The position numbers and the translations under genes are program-made. From Portulaca oleracea (lineage: Eukaryota; Streptophyta; Magnoliopsida; Caryophyllales; Portulacaceae), in contig CM055892.1 of the NCBI GenBank assembly GCA_029582165.1, positions 6,687,254-6,751,253 of the forward strand: 64,000 nucleotides of DNA, in the 5' to 3' direction. The stretch's first letter is position 1. Each line of letters starts with the position of its first letter. The notes beneath the pieces are model-generated. The model was given only the letters and a program-made list of their open reading frames with translations, was not told where the DNA came from and did not search any database. Positions 22,354 to 34,245 of the stretch are shown here, piece after piece.

Positions 22354-22938
22354 TCAGTCCACCATAACCTCATCCTCGGGTTCGGTCTCCTGTTCGGGTT
22401 CATCGGCAGGTGCAGCTGTAACTCTAGAGGTTACCTCGGGCTCAGAACCCTGCACAGAATCCTCCATAGAATCCTCCTCTGGATCTTCCTCTGGGTCACT
22501 CTCAGGATCCATGCCCATGACAGGTGCTGGAGCTGGGTTCACTTGAACTCTTTGCACACGACGTATCCCAATCTCGGCGATCTTGGAAAAGACTTCCGGG
22601 ATTCGGTGCTCTGAGTCCACTTGGTACCTCTTACACCAACAACACGGGTGGGGATACTCCTCGATCGGAAGCAGGGGTGGTAATAATAATGGTACAGCAT
22701 GGCCCCACCAAGGGTCTTCCCGAAGCGTGAGCAAAAATGCATTCGCCTGACCCTCCTCGTTACCACGAAGGCATGAGTTCGGAACATCTTTGGTGTACTT
22801 GTCAATCTCGTCATAGAAGTTTATCATATGAGTTCCCAGATACCCATCGGGAGGAATGGGGTTATAACGATGGAAACATGGGGTGGGATGCTGATAGCAG
22901 TGTGTGCGTTGAGCCATCCTACTAAACCTAGGGTCCAA
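22354..22938 (-). pseudogene. Acidic leader frame upstream of gag in the Tekay-type element
   Basis: A 194-codon frame lies between the primer site and gag on the element's coding strand. It starts 45 bp after the primer site. The N-terminal half is rich in His, Pro, Tyr and Cys; the C-terminal third is a Glu/Asp/Pro-rich acidic tail (DPESDPEEDPEEDSMEDS). After the TGA the same frame continues about 30 codons (ETEEDPEEDSGNEY...). I do not recognise a domain. It may be an extra leader protein of this family or a lineage-specific open frame. Confidence 0.5.
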
Positions 22939-22982
22939 CTAAACCTAAAAGACTCTGAGGAGCTACTAGGTCGCAACCCTGA

Positions 22983-22994
22983 GCTCTGATACCA
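22983..22994 (-). promoter_or_regulatory. Primer binding site, initiator tRNA-Met type (Tekay element)
   Basis: The minus strand reads TGGTATCAGAGC, a perfect plant tRNA-iMet complement, 3 bases inside the LTR edge. Confidence 0.9.
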
Positions 22995-23471
22995 TTATGT
23001 AACGCCCCGAAAATTCAATTATAGAAAAGTCAAAGTCAAACTAACGTTAACAGACAAAATTTAGCGGAAGACTCGAACTCTTATTAGGCGAGAAGGAAAC
23101 TACAACTGTCTGATAACGGTAAACCAAACTAACAAACTCATACTTAGAAATAATCCTCAAAACTAACTTCAAGTTTCTCATAAAATAAAAGCAACATATT
23201 TAACAACTTCTAAACATGTCGTCCTCACTTCTAATTCCCGTCCCCAGCATATAGATCTTTACCTGAAAACAAAACATTTCAAAAATGAGGGGGAAATCTC
23301 AATAATTTCTACCCCTAACATTAAAAACAAGTTAAGTTCATTTCAATTCATTTGAGGGAGAGGGAATGAGTCAAAACATTTCACAAACCTTTAATCCCTT
23401 AACTGTTTTCCTCAACCCAACCAATTCATATTTTATTATACGGGCGGGATACCACATCCCTTAGAGTAACA

Positions 23472-23645
23472 TCGCCTACCACAGGCATCAAGAGAGTTCG
23501 CCTACCACAGGCATCAAAGATATTCGCCTACCACAGGCATCAAAGTTCCCCTACCACAGGCATCAAAGATATTCGCCTACCACAGGCATCAAAGTTCGCC
23601 TACTACAGACATCAAAATATTCGCCTACCACAGGCATCAAAATAT
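23472..23645. repeat. Tandem repeat in the Tekay LTR, 7 units
   Basis: The core TCGCCTACCACAGGCATCAA is repeated seven times with short tails that give 26- and 23-bp units, roughly alternating in the first five copies. Copies 4 and 6 carry point changes. The repeats abut, so there are no spacers. Confidence 0.9.
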
Positions 23646-25499
23646 CCACTATCCTATATCAGGGAAGAAGCCCTGATCTCCTAGTCTATAACCCGGCAGG
23701 ATACCAAATCCTGTACTTCGGGTTATGCCCCGAAACCCGCTTAATGTTTCACTTTGAATTATTAGTATCTTATGCAAAACTCAACTCACAGCTCTCAAGT
23801 CAAACCCAACCCAGGTTATCAAAACTAATAACAAAACTACTTATAAAAGACCATCTCAATTTCAATAACTCATAAATCAACAATTACAAACAAATATCAA
23901 AAACAGATGGCCACATTTCCACAAAAGTCCCCTTTTGGGATGCAATTCTCAAAACAAATTAGAAAACATTAAAACACATTTAAAGAGCATCCCAGTGGGG
24001 ATTAGAACATAGACATTACCTGGTTAACTTCACTTCACAGCTAAGACGAACACACTTGAGCTCACTAACGACGTGAATTAGCTCGGGCCTAAAATAAGAG
24101 TAATTATTCTAATCAAAACACACCCTTCGAAATTAGTATTAACTACTTTCTACCTAACCCTCCCCTAGGAACACTATAGGTTCCCGTCAATCATGAATTT
24201 ACACTCTAAATCATCTAACACATTCCAAGTAATCACATAACCAGATCAAAACATCACTTTCACACAACAACATTTTTATCAATAAAAATCATCAACAAAA
24301 CAGATTACAGCATCCACATAAAAAGGGTTAAAACTTGACTTCCCGAAATTCTATGGGTCTGGTTTTGGACTTTTCGGAAACCTCGGGGTGTCTACTAAAA
24401 CTTTTATGTTGAACTCAAAACCAAAAACACCTCCTATGATCCCCAAAAACGATCATTAAACCAAACTCTCCAGATCTGACCTAGGTCTGGTATTCGGGGT
24501 ATAACTCGACCTATATAACTCCACAGTCCTTTCCGCAAAATTCCTATGAAAGCTAACACTTAAGGAAACCTCTAGTTCAAAGGGTTAGATGAAATGACGA
24601 CTATAACTCTCATGGTGATCCGTTCTTTAGACACTAACAAAACTGTCCCGATTCCGGTTCTTATTTAATTTATAATTTCGGTTCTAACTTTCACCATTCG
24701 GTCCAGGGGTTCTAATTTCAGCCTCAAACAGTGAATAAGATTAAAGGTCTTCAACCTAACCCAACCCAAGTTCCATACTTCAAACTTCCTACCACCAAAA
24801 CCAAATTGTAAAACATGAAATCAGCTTTAATATTTTCACTAACCCTAAAAGCATGCATGAAATAATAATAACATTATCCTAAACATGAATTCTAAAATAA
24901 CTATTTCAAGGTCCTATAATGACAACATGGATGATTATAAAATACGAATTTCTTAATCAAGAATCAAGAAAGAACTTAGAGAACATGTGAATAAAATATA
25001 AAGAACATATAAACATTTAAACTACCAATCAAGGATCCCAACAATAAATCTTTTTTTACAAGATTCAACAAGAATTATGAATTAATAAACAACAATCGAA
25101 CTTTAGTAATTCAAACAACCTAACTTATTTAACAAGATTAAACATAAAATTAAACGTGATTGAACCCTAAGAGGATTAAAGAAACAAGCGAATACTTAAC
25201 TAAAAAAAATCAAGAATTAATCTAGATAATTAAACTCTTTAATTCGTGCATACAATAATAGTATTATCTAAAACCATAAACATGCTTCACAAGAAATTAA
25301 GGTACATTAAACAATTGAACATTAATAATTTCACTACAATTATTACAAACCCTAATACACCAATTAGAACATAAAATTACACATAATAATTTAGACAAGA
25401 ATTACAAGTAAATAATATAACGCAAGAACAAAATAGTTACAATAACAACTTAATAATTTACAATCTTGATTACCCAAAATTACAAGATTTAAAACAAGA

Positions 25500-25530
<31 letters not shown>

Positions 25531-26082
25531 GTAATAATAATAATAATAATAATAAAGAAAATAAAGAAATAAAGAAAGAAAAGTTTCAAAATAGGTTTAG
25601 GGTTTACGTAGGGTGGTTCTGGGCGGCGGTTTCCGACAACTGTGGCGGTCGGTCGAGAGGGCACGACGGCGGTGACTAGGTCGGTCGGCAGCGCAAGTCG
25701 TCGGGGCTGCAGTTGGGGCAGTTTTCGAACCACAACAATAGCAACAGCGGTTAGTCCCCGGTCCTCATCTCCGTTCTGGGCGGCGATGGCTCCGGCGGCA
25801 AGGGCTGCGGTGCGACGATGGTCGGCTGGCGATGTCGGCGATGGTGGAGCGAAGGTGGGTGGTCAGCTGGCGACGACGCAACGCAGGGACAGGATAGAAA
25901 GAGAGGAAAAAAGAGAAAAAGAGAGAGAGAAGGGGGGTGGCGGTTGCGGTGGTGCGACTGGGCGGTGGTATTCGCCGTTGGCAGTGCTCGGGGTGGCTGG
26001 CTGGTGGGGCGGTAGAGAGGAGAGCAGGGAGGGAGAGAGACTAGGGTTAGGGTTTTGATATTAGGGTTTTGAGAGATAGAGG

Positions 26083-26100
26083 GGGGTTTTTATATTAACA
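26083..26100 (-). promoter_or_regulatory. TATA box of the Tekay LTR
   Basis: The minus strand reads AATATAAAAACC, followed by a pyrimidine-rich leader with CCCTAACCCTAACCC-like telo-box motifs and a GC-rich stretch. This looks like a plant core promoter and 5' leader. Confidence 0.65.
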
Positions 26101-26487
26101 ATTAAAAAGCCCAACTAAATACTAATCCTACTCCTAATCCAACCCAAGAAGAAATAATCAGATTTTCTTTTGGAAAATAATAATAACCATAATAGTAATA
26201 GTAATAAAACAATACTAATAATAATAATATTAATACTAAACACATAACAAATAATATTCACATAATTAACAAATTTTAATAAACATAATAATACTAATAA
26301 TAATTAGAGTAATACTAATAATACCAAACCCACGAAATTACCGATATACCCTTGTTAGTCTCTCAACGATCCTACGAGCTCAAGTGTTAGCGAAAATAAA
26401 CACAAACGAATAATAATAAATAACGAAGTCAAACCTAATTTACTAACGACGTCATGGTCAACATCTTTGGATTTTCGGGGTTTTACA

Positions 26488-27014
26488 CCTTATCAACTCT
26501 TAATATTGCAATTTTAACCAAGACCCACAAGACACATGGGCTCAAGTGGACTTTGGCCCAACAAAACTCGAGCTCATATTACCTTTGGTGGATCATCTTA
26601 TGATCGAACATTCAAAATGACGCTTGGCAAGAAATTTGTATCAAATATGTTATTTCTCTTCCTTGCTGTTAGCCCAAAACTATTTTGATAGCTAATTTGA
26701 ATTGACTTAATTCCCACCCTACTTATTAGTGATAGATAAAATAATTCGCTTTGGCGATATTATTTTCCATTTAAGTGGTGTTCCGGTAGGTTGAGCAATA
26801 ATCCAATTTTGAGAGTAAATTTTATTTACCCAAGCATGCAATTCTAGGTGGACTCTTTCGGAAAGCATAAAAGGCATAATAAAACAACATGTTATAACAA
26901 ATTGAAGCATAACATAAAAGCCTTATTATGGCGACCTAGACTTAATCAAACTAATTAAACTAAGCCCTGATAGTCTTCAAGAATTCCTTCTTGGATTTTG
27001 CAACTTTCTAGGAC
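26488..27014. other. Intergenic or degraded element DNA
   Basis: No frame or motif is supported between the Tekay LTR edge and the gypsy fragment. Confidence 0.5.
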
Positions 27015-27345
27015 ATGGCTCCCACTCGGAACAACATCTTCATTGTTGATGTATTTCGACCTACGCCTGAAATACATCCGTCTAACCTAGGTCTCACTTT
27101 TGGGGACCCTAGGTTCATGGAAGGAAATGGAGGCTCACATAGCCATGGGTTTGCCTTTGGAGACTCAAGATTCATAGAGAATGATGGAAATCCATCAAGG
27201 CCTTTCACGCCAAGCCCAACAACTAGGGAAGCCCAACTCATCTACAAGGAGGTGGAATGGGCTATAGAGGAAAATATGAGCATAGAAGCCCAAAGGCCCA
27301 TTCATATGGTATGCTCTTTATGGAAAGAGGATGTCCAAACATCCT
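27015..27345 (+). pseudogene. C-terminal tail of a Ty3/gypsy polyprotein
   Basis: This 110-codon frame contains LGLTFGDPRFMEGNGG, then a second diverged copy (FAFGDSRFIENDGN), and RPFTPSPTTREAQLIYKEVEWAI. The last stretch resembles the basic RPxTRSxARE-type tail found at the end of many plant gypsy polyproteins. A related sequence with the same duplicated LTFGDxRFM motif is on the minus strand at 40938-41177. Integrase itself is not found upstream, so this is a 3' fragment. It is probably non-functional. Confidence 0.5.
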
Positions 27346-27434
27346 AGAACAGGAAAGATCACGCCAACCAGCCCAAGAACAAGGCCAAAGTTCACGTCCA
27401 AGATGATACCCATTCTTGATTTTAATCTTTTGGA

Positions 27435-28715
27435 TGTAACTTTATCTTTATTAGCTTTATTTAGCTTATTATTATTTTGGTGTGATTTAATTAGCTTTTA
27501 GTTTTATCTTAAATAATGTAAGATGCCAAGTATATTATAAACTTGAGCATCAAGTCATAGGAAGTCCAATAGGAGTCTAAATAAGTCTAGAATATTCTAT
27601 GTTATTCTAGAATATTCTAGAAGTGGTGTGTGTGTGTGTGTGTGTGCTTTAGGCGTGTGATAGAGTTAGATTTGGCGCCAATTTTGTCTAATATTATCCT
27701 AGATAAGGTTGGATATCTTGTAACTAATCCATATTGGATTAGGAAGCCAATTGCAATTAGGATAAGGTTGTTGTAACCAACTTCCCTTTGGATAAGGAGT
27801 CCTAATCCAAGGAGGAGATGGAGTAGTAGGCGTCTAGCATTAGAAGTCTTGGCTTGCACGCCAAGATAGGGTTTACTAGAAGCCCTAGGATTGAGTCTAG
27901 TATAAATAGCTTAGGCTTGTAATCGTTTTAACACAATCCAGTTTAGAAATATGAATCAAGCTTTGAGCTTACCCCCTAGAGTGTTTGGATAAACCTCTCC
28001 CCTTTTCTTCTATTGTATCTTGGCATGGAACTCAAGTGGTTAGGAAGAGCTTGATCCTAGGTTGCGGTCTAGATCAAGTTAGCCCTAGGTTGTCTAACTT
28101 GTGGATTCAAGTTAGAAACTTAGTTCTATCCGATCTTATCTTTCTGTCAATATAGCTAAGATAATTTCTCACTTATCTTTCTATCAATATAGAAGATAAT
28201 CCTCTTATTTTACCCCCTCTCTCCAAACATCTCCCTCCTATACTCCCTCTCAATCGTCCAACTCTCTCTCTCCTCCAATAAACTCCCCTTCTCTCCATAA
28301 CAACCTCCTAACAACCTTTTTCTCTCTCCTCCAACAAACTCCCTCAATCAATACTCTCTCCACCCCCACAAAGGCCTCACGCCACATCCCCTATACTCCC
28401 TCCATAATTCGTCCACCCTCTCCCACAAACCTCCATCAAGATCCCCTCTTCCCTATTCAAGATTCAATCTTTATTGTTTCTTGAATCCACAAAAGTCCTC
28501 ACGACAAAATAGCCTGTTTTCCCTCCACTTTCTCTCTCCTATTCACGTGAACCATCCCCTCTTTTGTCCTAATTCACGTGAAGTGTCCCATGTTGAGATT
28601 GGTTGCACGTCTCCCTTGATGTGTAATTGATCAAGATACAATCCTTGATCTCATTATACATCAATTGTTGTTGAGCTCCCACTCAACTTGATGTCTCCAA
28701 TTACAATAATTTACA
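27435..28715 (+). repeat. Candidate 3' LTR following the gypsy tail
   Basis: TGTAACTTT...AATTTACA gives TGTAA/TTACA ends. A TATA box TATAAATAG (27901-27909) sits 0.47 kb in, and a (GT)n run is at about 27624-27646. The segment from 28593 (GATTGGTTGCACGTC...TGATGTGTAATTGATCAA) recurs on the opposite strand near 40110-40170. The edges are tentative. Confidence 0.4.
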
Positions 28716-29364
28716 AAGCGGGCTTCATACAAGGAGGCTTTACATGAATTAAAATAAACTCAACTGAAAATTAAATTTAAATAATTCAATGACAACACGC
28801 AGGCCGTATTTCATCCAATCCGGTATGTAGACCGATAAAAGCGACTATCTATGGTCATACTAGAAGTTCATTCAAACAAGCAATATTGCAATAATTATAT
28901 TAAATATAACACATGCTTTAAATAACAAATTATGAAGTCATATTTAAGTGAAATATAGCACACACAAGGAAACAAATACTAAAAAATATTTTCTAAACAG
29001 TTTGCATGATTGAGAAAATAACAAAATTCCAAATTTTATCTTAATTACCTAAACAAATTTAAGTTTTACGGAATACCTTTACATACAAGTTACTCAATTT
29101 TTCTAAAATTAAGTGTTCCAAAAGATACTATATCTTTTAAAATTACATGTTTCCTAAACTTTACAAATTTTATAAGATTTTATGTCTAACATCTAATTTA
29201 ATAGTAATAGGATTTGATAAATAATTTTCAAAAATTAATTCCAAACCCTAAAGGCACTCATTCACCGACACTGCTGGCAACACGGTCCGTGTTGCTTCCC
29301 AATGCCGGATATTTCGTGCATGAAAACGTAAATAAAAATATCAATCGACTCCAAAACATACCAA
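28716..29364. other. AT-rich intergenic DNA
   Basis: No gene is seen. One CACGGTCCGTGTT palindrome occurs at 29281-29293. Confidence 0.5.
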
Positions 29365-29945
29365 CATAAAATTTCTCATATCATAGAGTTATCTAATAAC
29401 CTACTATGAAATCTTCCAGAATTTTATCAAATTTACACAAACTTGTAAAATTCAGGTATTAAACTAATTTAATTCACCGTTTTACTGGAAAATAAAAGGA
29501 GAATAGTCTGATAAGTTCGAAAATTAAATTTTACAATTTTCCCACACAGTAGAGTCATCTAGTGAGCTACTATGAATTTTCTAGAATTTTATCAAATTTA
29601 AAAAAAAAATTTGAAAAAAAAATTAGAGGAATAAACAATTATATTCCGTTGCAAATCTAAAAATCCAAGAAATAATAATTTAATGATTTCAGAAATTTAC
29701 GAAAAGATTTCTCCTACAAGTATGGTCACCCAGTGACCTACTGTAAATGTTTCAGAATTTTTACAAATTTCTATAAATTTATAAAAGTCAGAGAAGTAAA
29801 CAAATTTATTTCTCTTTTCGATCCGAAAAACTCAACTAAAAAATCTATTTTAATTGGGAAAATTCTACAAAAACTAGAGCAAGTGCAGAACACTTCCAGA
29901 TGCGTCTAGTAATTGTCTTGGAATTTTTCAAATTCGTTTGATATT
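29365..29945. repeat. Diverged tandem repeat, period about 175 bp
   Basis: Three clear units share (T/G)AG..TCATC(T/C)AGTGA(G/C)CTACTATGAA..TT(C/T)(C/T)AGAATTTTATCAAATTT and an end like (A/G)GAGGAATAAAC; a fourth is weaker (about 29895-29945). Unit anchors are near 29380, 29553 and 29727. It is probably an internal repeat of an old retroelement. Confidence 0.65.
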
Positions 29946-30732
29946 TTATTTTGACTTTTCATTGTATTTACCGTAAATAGTCTAAATCAGAAAATAATTC
30001 TACAAAACTCTATTTTGTGAATTAAAGTTATTACGTGTATTGCCTACTATTTAACAACATTAAACATGATCGTTTCTAAGACAATCTAAAATATACCAAG
30101 TTCGTATTAATTTTAACGATTAAACAAGCATAAACTGCATAATTGAAGGAAATAAGGAAATAAATAATAATAAAGCATGAAACTTTACAATAAAATTCTA
30201 GATCTACTATTATGAATAATAAAGGCTAAAATTTTCATAAAGTTTCAAAATTTAGGCATAATATCTAATCTAGCGAATTCGTAATATAATTCAACTGTTG
30301 ACAAAATTATATATATGAATTGAGACATGAAACATTTGTATGCAATTGGTGACTCTGAAACCACTATTGGGTTTTAGGTGGTCTATTTCCTAAACAGATA
30401 CAGATTAATTGGAGGAATATTCATAACAATTACAAAATAATTAATCACCCAGGAAAGAGTATAATTGCAGAGGCTTAGTATTATTAGCGATTATATGGAA
30501 GGACCGAGTGTACACAGCATGGTACACTCGATATATATATGGGGTAGGGTAAATATAATATTCACGTGAGATTTTATTCTGAACTCATTCCTTATCACGC
30601 GGATATCATTTGATCGTATCTTTCATTAGTCAAATTTTCTCCTTCTTGCATCGCCTTCATTTGTTGTTCGTGTTCTTGCTTGGTCAATTGTACTCCTAGC
30701 GCCGTCACTTAATTAAGGTAGCCGATGAATAC
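29946..30732. other. AT-rich intergenic DNA
   Basis: No supported gene, primer site or element end. Confidence 0.5.
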
Positions 30733-30950
30733 TGCATCAAAGATGTGAAAGTATGCATTACATAATGGAAATTTTATCAACAAATATGAATTCTTGAGTT
30801 TGAATACTGCGTTGATGCATCCGTATAATACATTCGATTTGGGAAAAAATGCACTACATAGTGGAAAAATTATGAAACATACTGCGTTAATTTTGATACA
30901 CTCATATCAAGATAATAATGCATCAAAATAGGGAAAACCTTTATTGAACA
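30733..30950 (+). repeat. Single copy of a 208-bp repeat unit
   Basis: The unit (GAAAGTATGCATTACATAATGG..., TATCAACAAATATGAATTCTT, ...GATAATAATGCATC) matches in the same orientation the array at 39184-39645. Confidence 0.85.
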
Positions 30951-31078
30951 AATAAAGACTAAAATGGCCTCCTATTTTGATGTAATTATTTTAAGGGCCT
31001 CCTATTTTCACAAAATACTTTCAGGTGCCTTCTTTTTTGTGGTAATAATTATTAGGGTCTTCCTTTTCAACAAAAACT
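30951..31078. repeat. Left arm of an inverted repeat bounding the 31-39 kb block
   Basis: AAAGACTAAAATGG.CC...TTTTGATGTAATTATTTTAAGGGCC is the reverse complement, at roughly 70% by eye, of 39075-39179. It follows directly after CCTTTATTGAA (30938-30948). Confidence 0.6.
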
Positions 31079-33300
31079 AACTACAAGGTGCCAAAAACTT
31101 TTATATTTATAGAAAAGGGTCTCAAACAGGGACCTTTTTGCAAATATCTGATTTTTTGAGGTTTTTATGCAAATAAGCTCAAATAAACACTCTTAACTCT
31201 TTTATAATGACTTTAATGGTACTAGTTATCACAATCTACTATTTATATCTTAGATATTATATTTTCTATGGTTATAGGCCCACCATGCTTAGCAAAATTA
31301 ATTAAGCTTAATTAGTAAGTTTTGACCGTTACCTGAACTTAGTTGCGTTGGATCTCTGGCGTTCTTCAGCTTCCAGTTTACAGAGATGGCTAATCTCAAC
31401 CCCGCCAACCTTAGATCAAGCAGAGCACAGATCTGTTTCGTTTCCTACCTCAGATCGTAGTCACTAATTCAGTCTATTTAGTTTTTAAAGGATAGTGGAA
31501 CTTTAATCAAGAAATTATAATATTTAAAGCATAAGGTTCAATTGGATAATGTTCCCTACTAGGAAACTTCTTTTATTGAAAGCTTGAAAATGGAAATATT
31601 ACAATGGAAATACTTAATGAGAACTAGACTTCTAAGATCATCAGAGAAGCTTGCTTATGGAGAAATGGTGACTCCCAATTTCTCTCTTTGCTCAAGACTA
31701 CCCAAATGACCATGCCTTCAACACACACTTACTTCCCTTTTATCGTAAGTTGCCATGATGCAGATATTGAGTGATGAGTGAGCCCCCAGTTGTAATGCCG
31801 CAAAAAATGATATCAAGGGAAAGCTTGACCCGCTTAAGTTGCACAATGAGATGGATAGGATGCTCAACCTCGATGTCATGGTTATGAACCCCAAGCACTA
31901 AGAAGGATTGATTGGCAAGCCATCTTGATTTCCCTTACCTTTACTCTAGCTTTCTTGGTTCTTTTATTTGGGTAGGAACATGTAAGCATATCAAGCCCCC
32001 AGTACTAGTGAACAAATAAGTATCTCCAAGCAAGTCAGAATGATCGACATAGGTGGGTGTTGTCTTCAAGCAACCCTTATTTTGATGCAGGTGGCTTCTT
32101 GTTCTACTAAAGGAATTATCCCTCATTCAGGTGTTCTGAAAGCAAAGATTAACTGAGAAACTCATACATCCACTAATGACCAAATAAGAAGAGCTCACAG
32201 GGTGAGGAACAATGGAGGATGGATTATGGGAAAGATAAGAATGATGGTATAGAAAATATGTTTGTGAGTAGTTAGGCCCTAATGGTGGGCAAGACGAGGC
32301 TATGGATGGTTAGGTGAGAGTAGTGATAAGATGAATGGATGATGTGATGAATGGATAAGTAGTTTGATGGACAGAGGTTCGAACTGGTGGAGGTGGACGA
32401 GATGGTCTATGGATAAAGCACCATGTCTCGTGGGTTTATCTCATAAGGGAAGAGATGGTCAAATGGCTATGGTTAGATGGAAGGGTGATCCAAGTCTGAT
32501 GGGAAAAGTGATGCGCTCGGCGAAAAGAGTTTTTCATTGTCCTTAAAGACCAAGGTTCCCTCTCCTTTTTCCTAACCCGCCTGGTGAGGTTTTCAGGCTA
32601 GCCACTCTTTATTCTCTCTCTCAAAGACCAAAATCTTTAATGACAGATTTACTTTAAAGTGAATTGTAGTGGTCGGGCCTCAAAGAGGTTCTCCTACGTA
32701 TCCAGTGTGGAATCAGACCAATCGTAGTTCAACAAATGCAGCTTTAAGGATTGATGCCTCAAGAAGGACTTTGAGATAGGTCGAAAGGTTTAATGGGAAG
32801 GACAGGTGAGAAGGTTGAATGGGAAGGATAGGTGTGAAGGTTTGAGGGGAAGGTTTTGGGATGTATGCGGGTGACTAATGTAGACCAACAACTGCCTCTT
32901 ACGCTTCTTCTTCTTGTTTCTTTATTTTATTTTCTTTTTCTTTTTTTGCTTGTTCTTTGTTTTTTGATTTTTTTCTTCTTCTCTTTTTTCTTTTTTCTTT
33001 TTTTTTGGATTTTTTTTTCGAACTACGGACCTTCAGCTTATACTTCTCCTATCAATGAATGTTACCCGCAACACAATATTTGGCTTATGTGGGTTTAGGG
33101 ATGAGATGGTCATAAAATGAATGACCGGGTTCATGGTGGTGGCTAAGAAGATGGTGTGAGAAGGTAATAATGTAGGTAAAGCGGCTAGGCGAAAATGAAG
33201 GTGGTGATGATGTCAGTGGTAAGGGGTGGAAGCCTCCTATCCTAGGCATGTCTTTATAAGCTGCATGATTTATTTAATAATGAGATTCACTTTTAGAGAC
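31079..33300. other. Non-coding DNA, probably retroelement-derived
   Basis: No frame with a domain was found. TCCTACGTATCCAGTGTGGAATCAGACC (32693-32720) resembles a motif I recall from leader regions of Ogre-like elements. A T-rich stretch (32905-33020) gives a Leu/Phe-rich artefact frame. Confidence 0.45.
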
Positions 33301-33309
33301 AATTGGTCT

Positions 33310-34245
33310 TGTTTATTTAAATTCTCTCCTTTTGCCTAACCAGTTGGATGAGTGTTCAGGTTAGCTTCTCTCCTCTTAACTTTTACTCATTTACCTCTCC
33401 TTTTGCCCAACATGTAGGTGTTCATGTCGGCCTCGTATTTTGTTTTTTTTTTTAATGAAATTTGTCTCTCCTTTTGCCTAACTTCGCTTTGGCAGTGAAG
33501 TTAGCCTCTCTTCTCTCCATTAACCTTGGACTCGGGATAGGACAAAAAAGAAAAAACATAGAATGAAGGTGTGATCGAGATGTGAGATGGAATGAAATGT
33601 GTGAGCAAATGGAAATGTCAGACTTGGATGGTCACAAGGGTGATTGAGCTCTTCAATTCAAATCAGGAATGCAAGCACAAGATTCTTTCCTTAACAGTTT
33701 AGAAGCAAATGAAGGGCAGGGAAGACAAAAGTCATAATCATAAAAGGTTTCATCTTTATTGAATGCAGCTAAGATGAATACATTAAAATCTACTTGGGAT
33801 ATATCCCAACTGACTCTAAAAATACAATGGGCCGCACACTTAAAATTTGAAAAAATACAACATTAGGAGTTCTGCATACGAGTCATGCCATCTTCACCTC
33901 TAGTGTAGTTTGCGATCCCTTCTTCATTTACCTCTCGTTTTGCCCAACTTGTGGGTGTTCAAGTTTGCAATCTCTTCTTCATTTTATTTATTTGATTTGA
34001 TTGGTCTCTCCTTTCGCCTAACCCCAAGTGAGTTCTTTGAGTTAACCCCTCTTCTCTTTGTTAACCTTGGTTTGATTTGATTGGCCTCTCCTTTTGCCTA
34101 ACCCCAAGTGAGTTCTTGGAGTTAACCCCTCTTCTCTCTATTAACCTTGATTTGATTTGATTGGCCTCTCCTTTTGCCTAACCCCAAGTGAGTTCTTGGA
34201 GTTAACCCCTCTTTTCTCTGTTAACTTTGGTTCTGACAAAAGGTG
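33310..34245. repeat. CTCTCCTTTTGCC(T/C)AAC repeat family with an 80-bp tandem array
   Basis: The phrase recurs near 33326, 33396, 33471 and 33929. Three regular copies then start at 34001, 34081 and 34161, exactly 80 bp apart, each with CCCCAAGTGAGTTCTT(T/G)GAGTTAACCCCTCTT. This minisatellite belongs to the internal, non-coding part of a Tat/Ogre-type element, I infer. Confidence 0.8.

Larger units (their letters stand above)
19496..26487 (-). mobile_element. Tekay/Del-type chromovirus, 3' truncated inside reverse transcriptase
   Basis: The minus-strand order is LTR (26487-22998), initiator-Met primer site, an acidic leader frame, gag, protease and RT, ending abruptly at about 19496 just before the YxDD box. 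The long LTR, gag type and DSGASHSF protease fit Tekay/Del chromoviruses. Gag to RT is one frame interrupted by only three stops, so the loss of activity is fairly recent. Integrase and the 3' LTR are absent. Confidence 0.85.
22998..26487 (-). repeat. 5' LTR of the Tekay-type element, 3.5 kb
   Basis: The plus-strand ends are TGTAACGCCCCGAAAA and TTTTCGGGGTTTTACA, inverted with few mismatches. The length (3490 bp) suits Tekay/Del LTRs. It contains a tandem repeat (23472-23645), an ATA-repeat (about 25497-25555) and a GC-rich transcript leader (about 25600-26060). Confidence 0.9.

Noticed and set aside
23472..23645. Repeat array resembling a CRISPR array
   Set aside because: Units abut with only 3-6 variable bases, there are no unique spacers or cas genes, and it lies inside a retrotransposon LTR.
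25642..26058. 138-codon Ala/Gly/Arg-rich frame, plus strand
   Set aside because: It is antisense to the GC-rich transcript leader of the Tekay LTR, has no domain, and GC bias alone explains the lack of stops.
31810..31905. Possible coding fragment (KGKLDPLKLHNEMDRML-like reading)
   Set aside because: It is short, without start, domain or continuation, and could not be assigned to any family.
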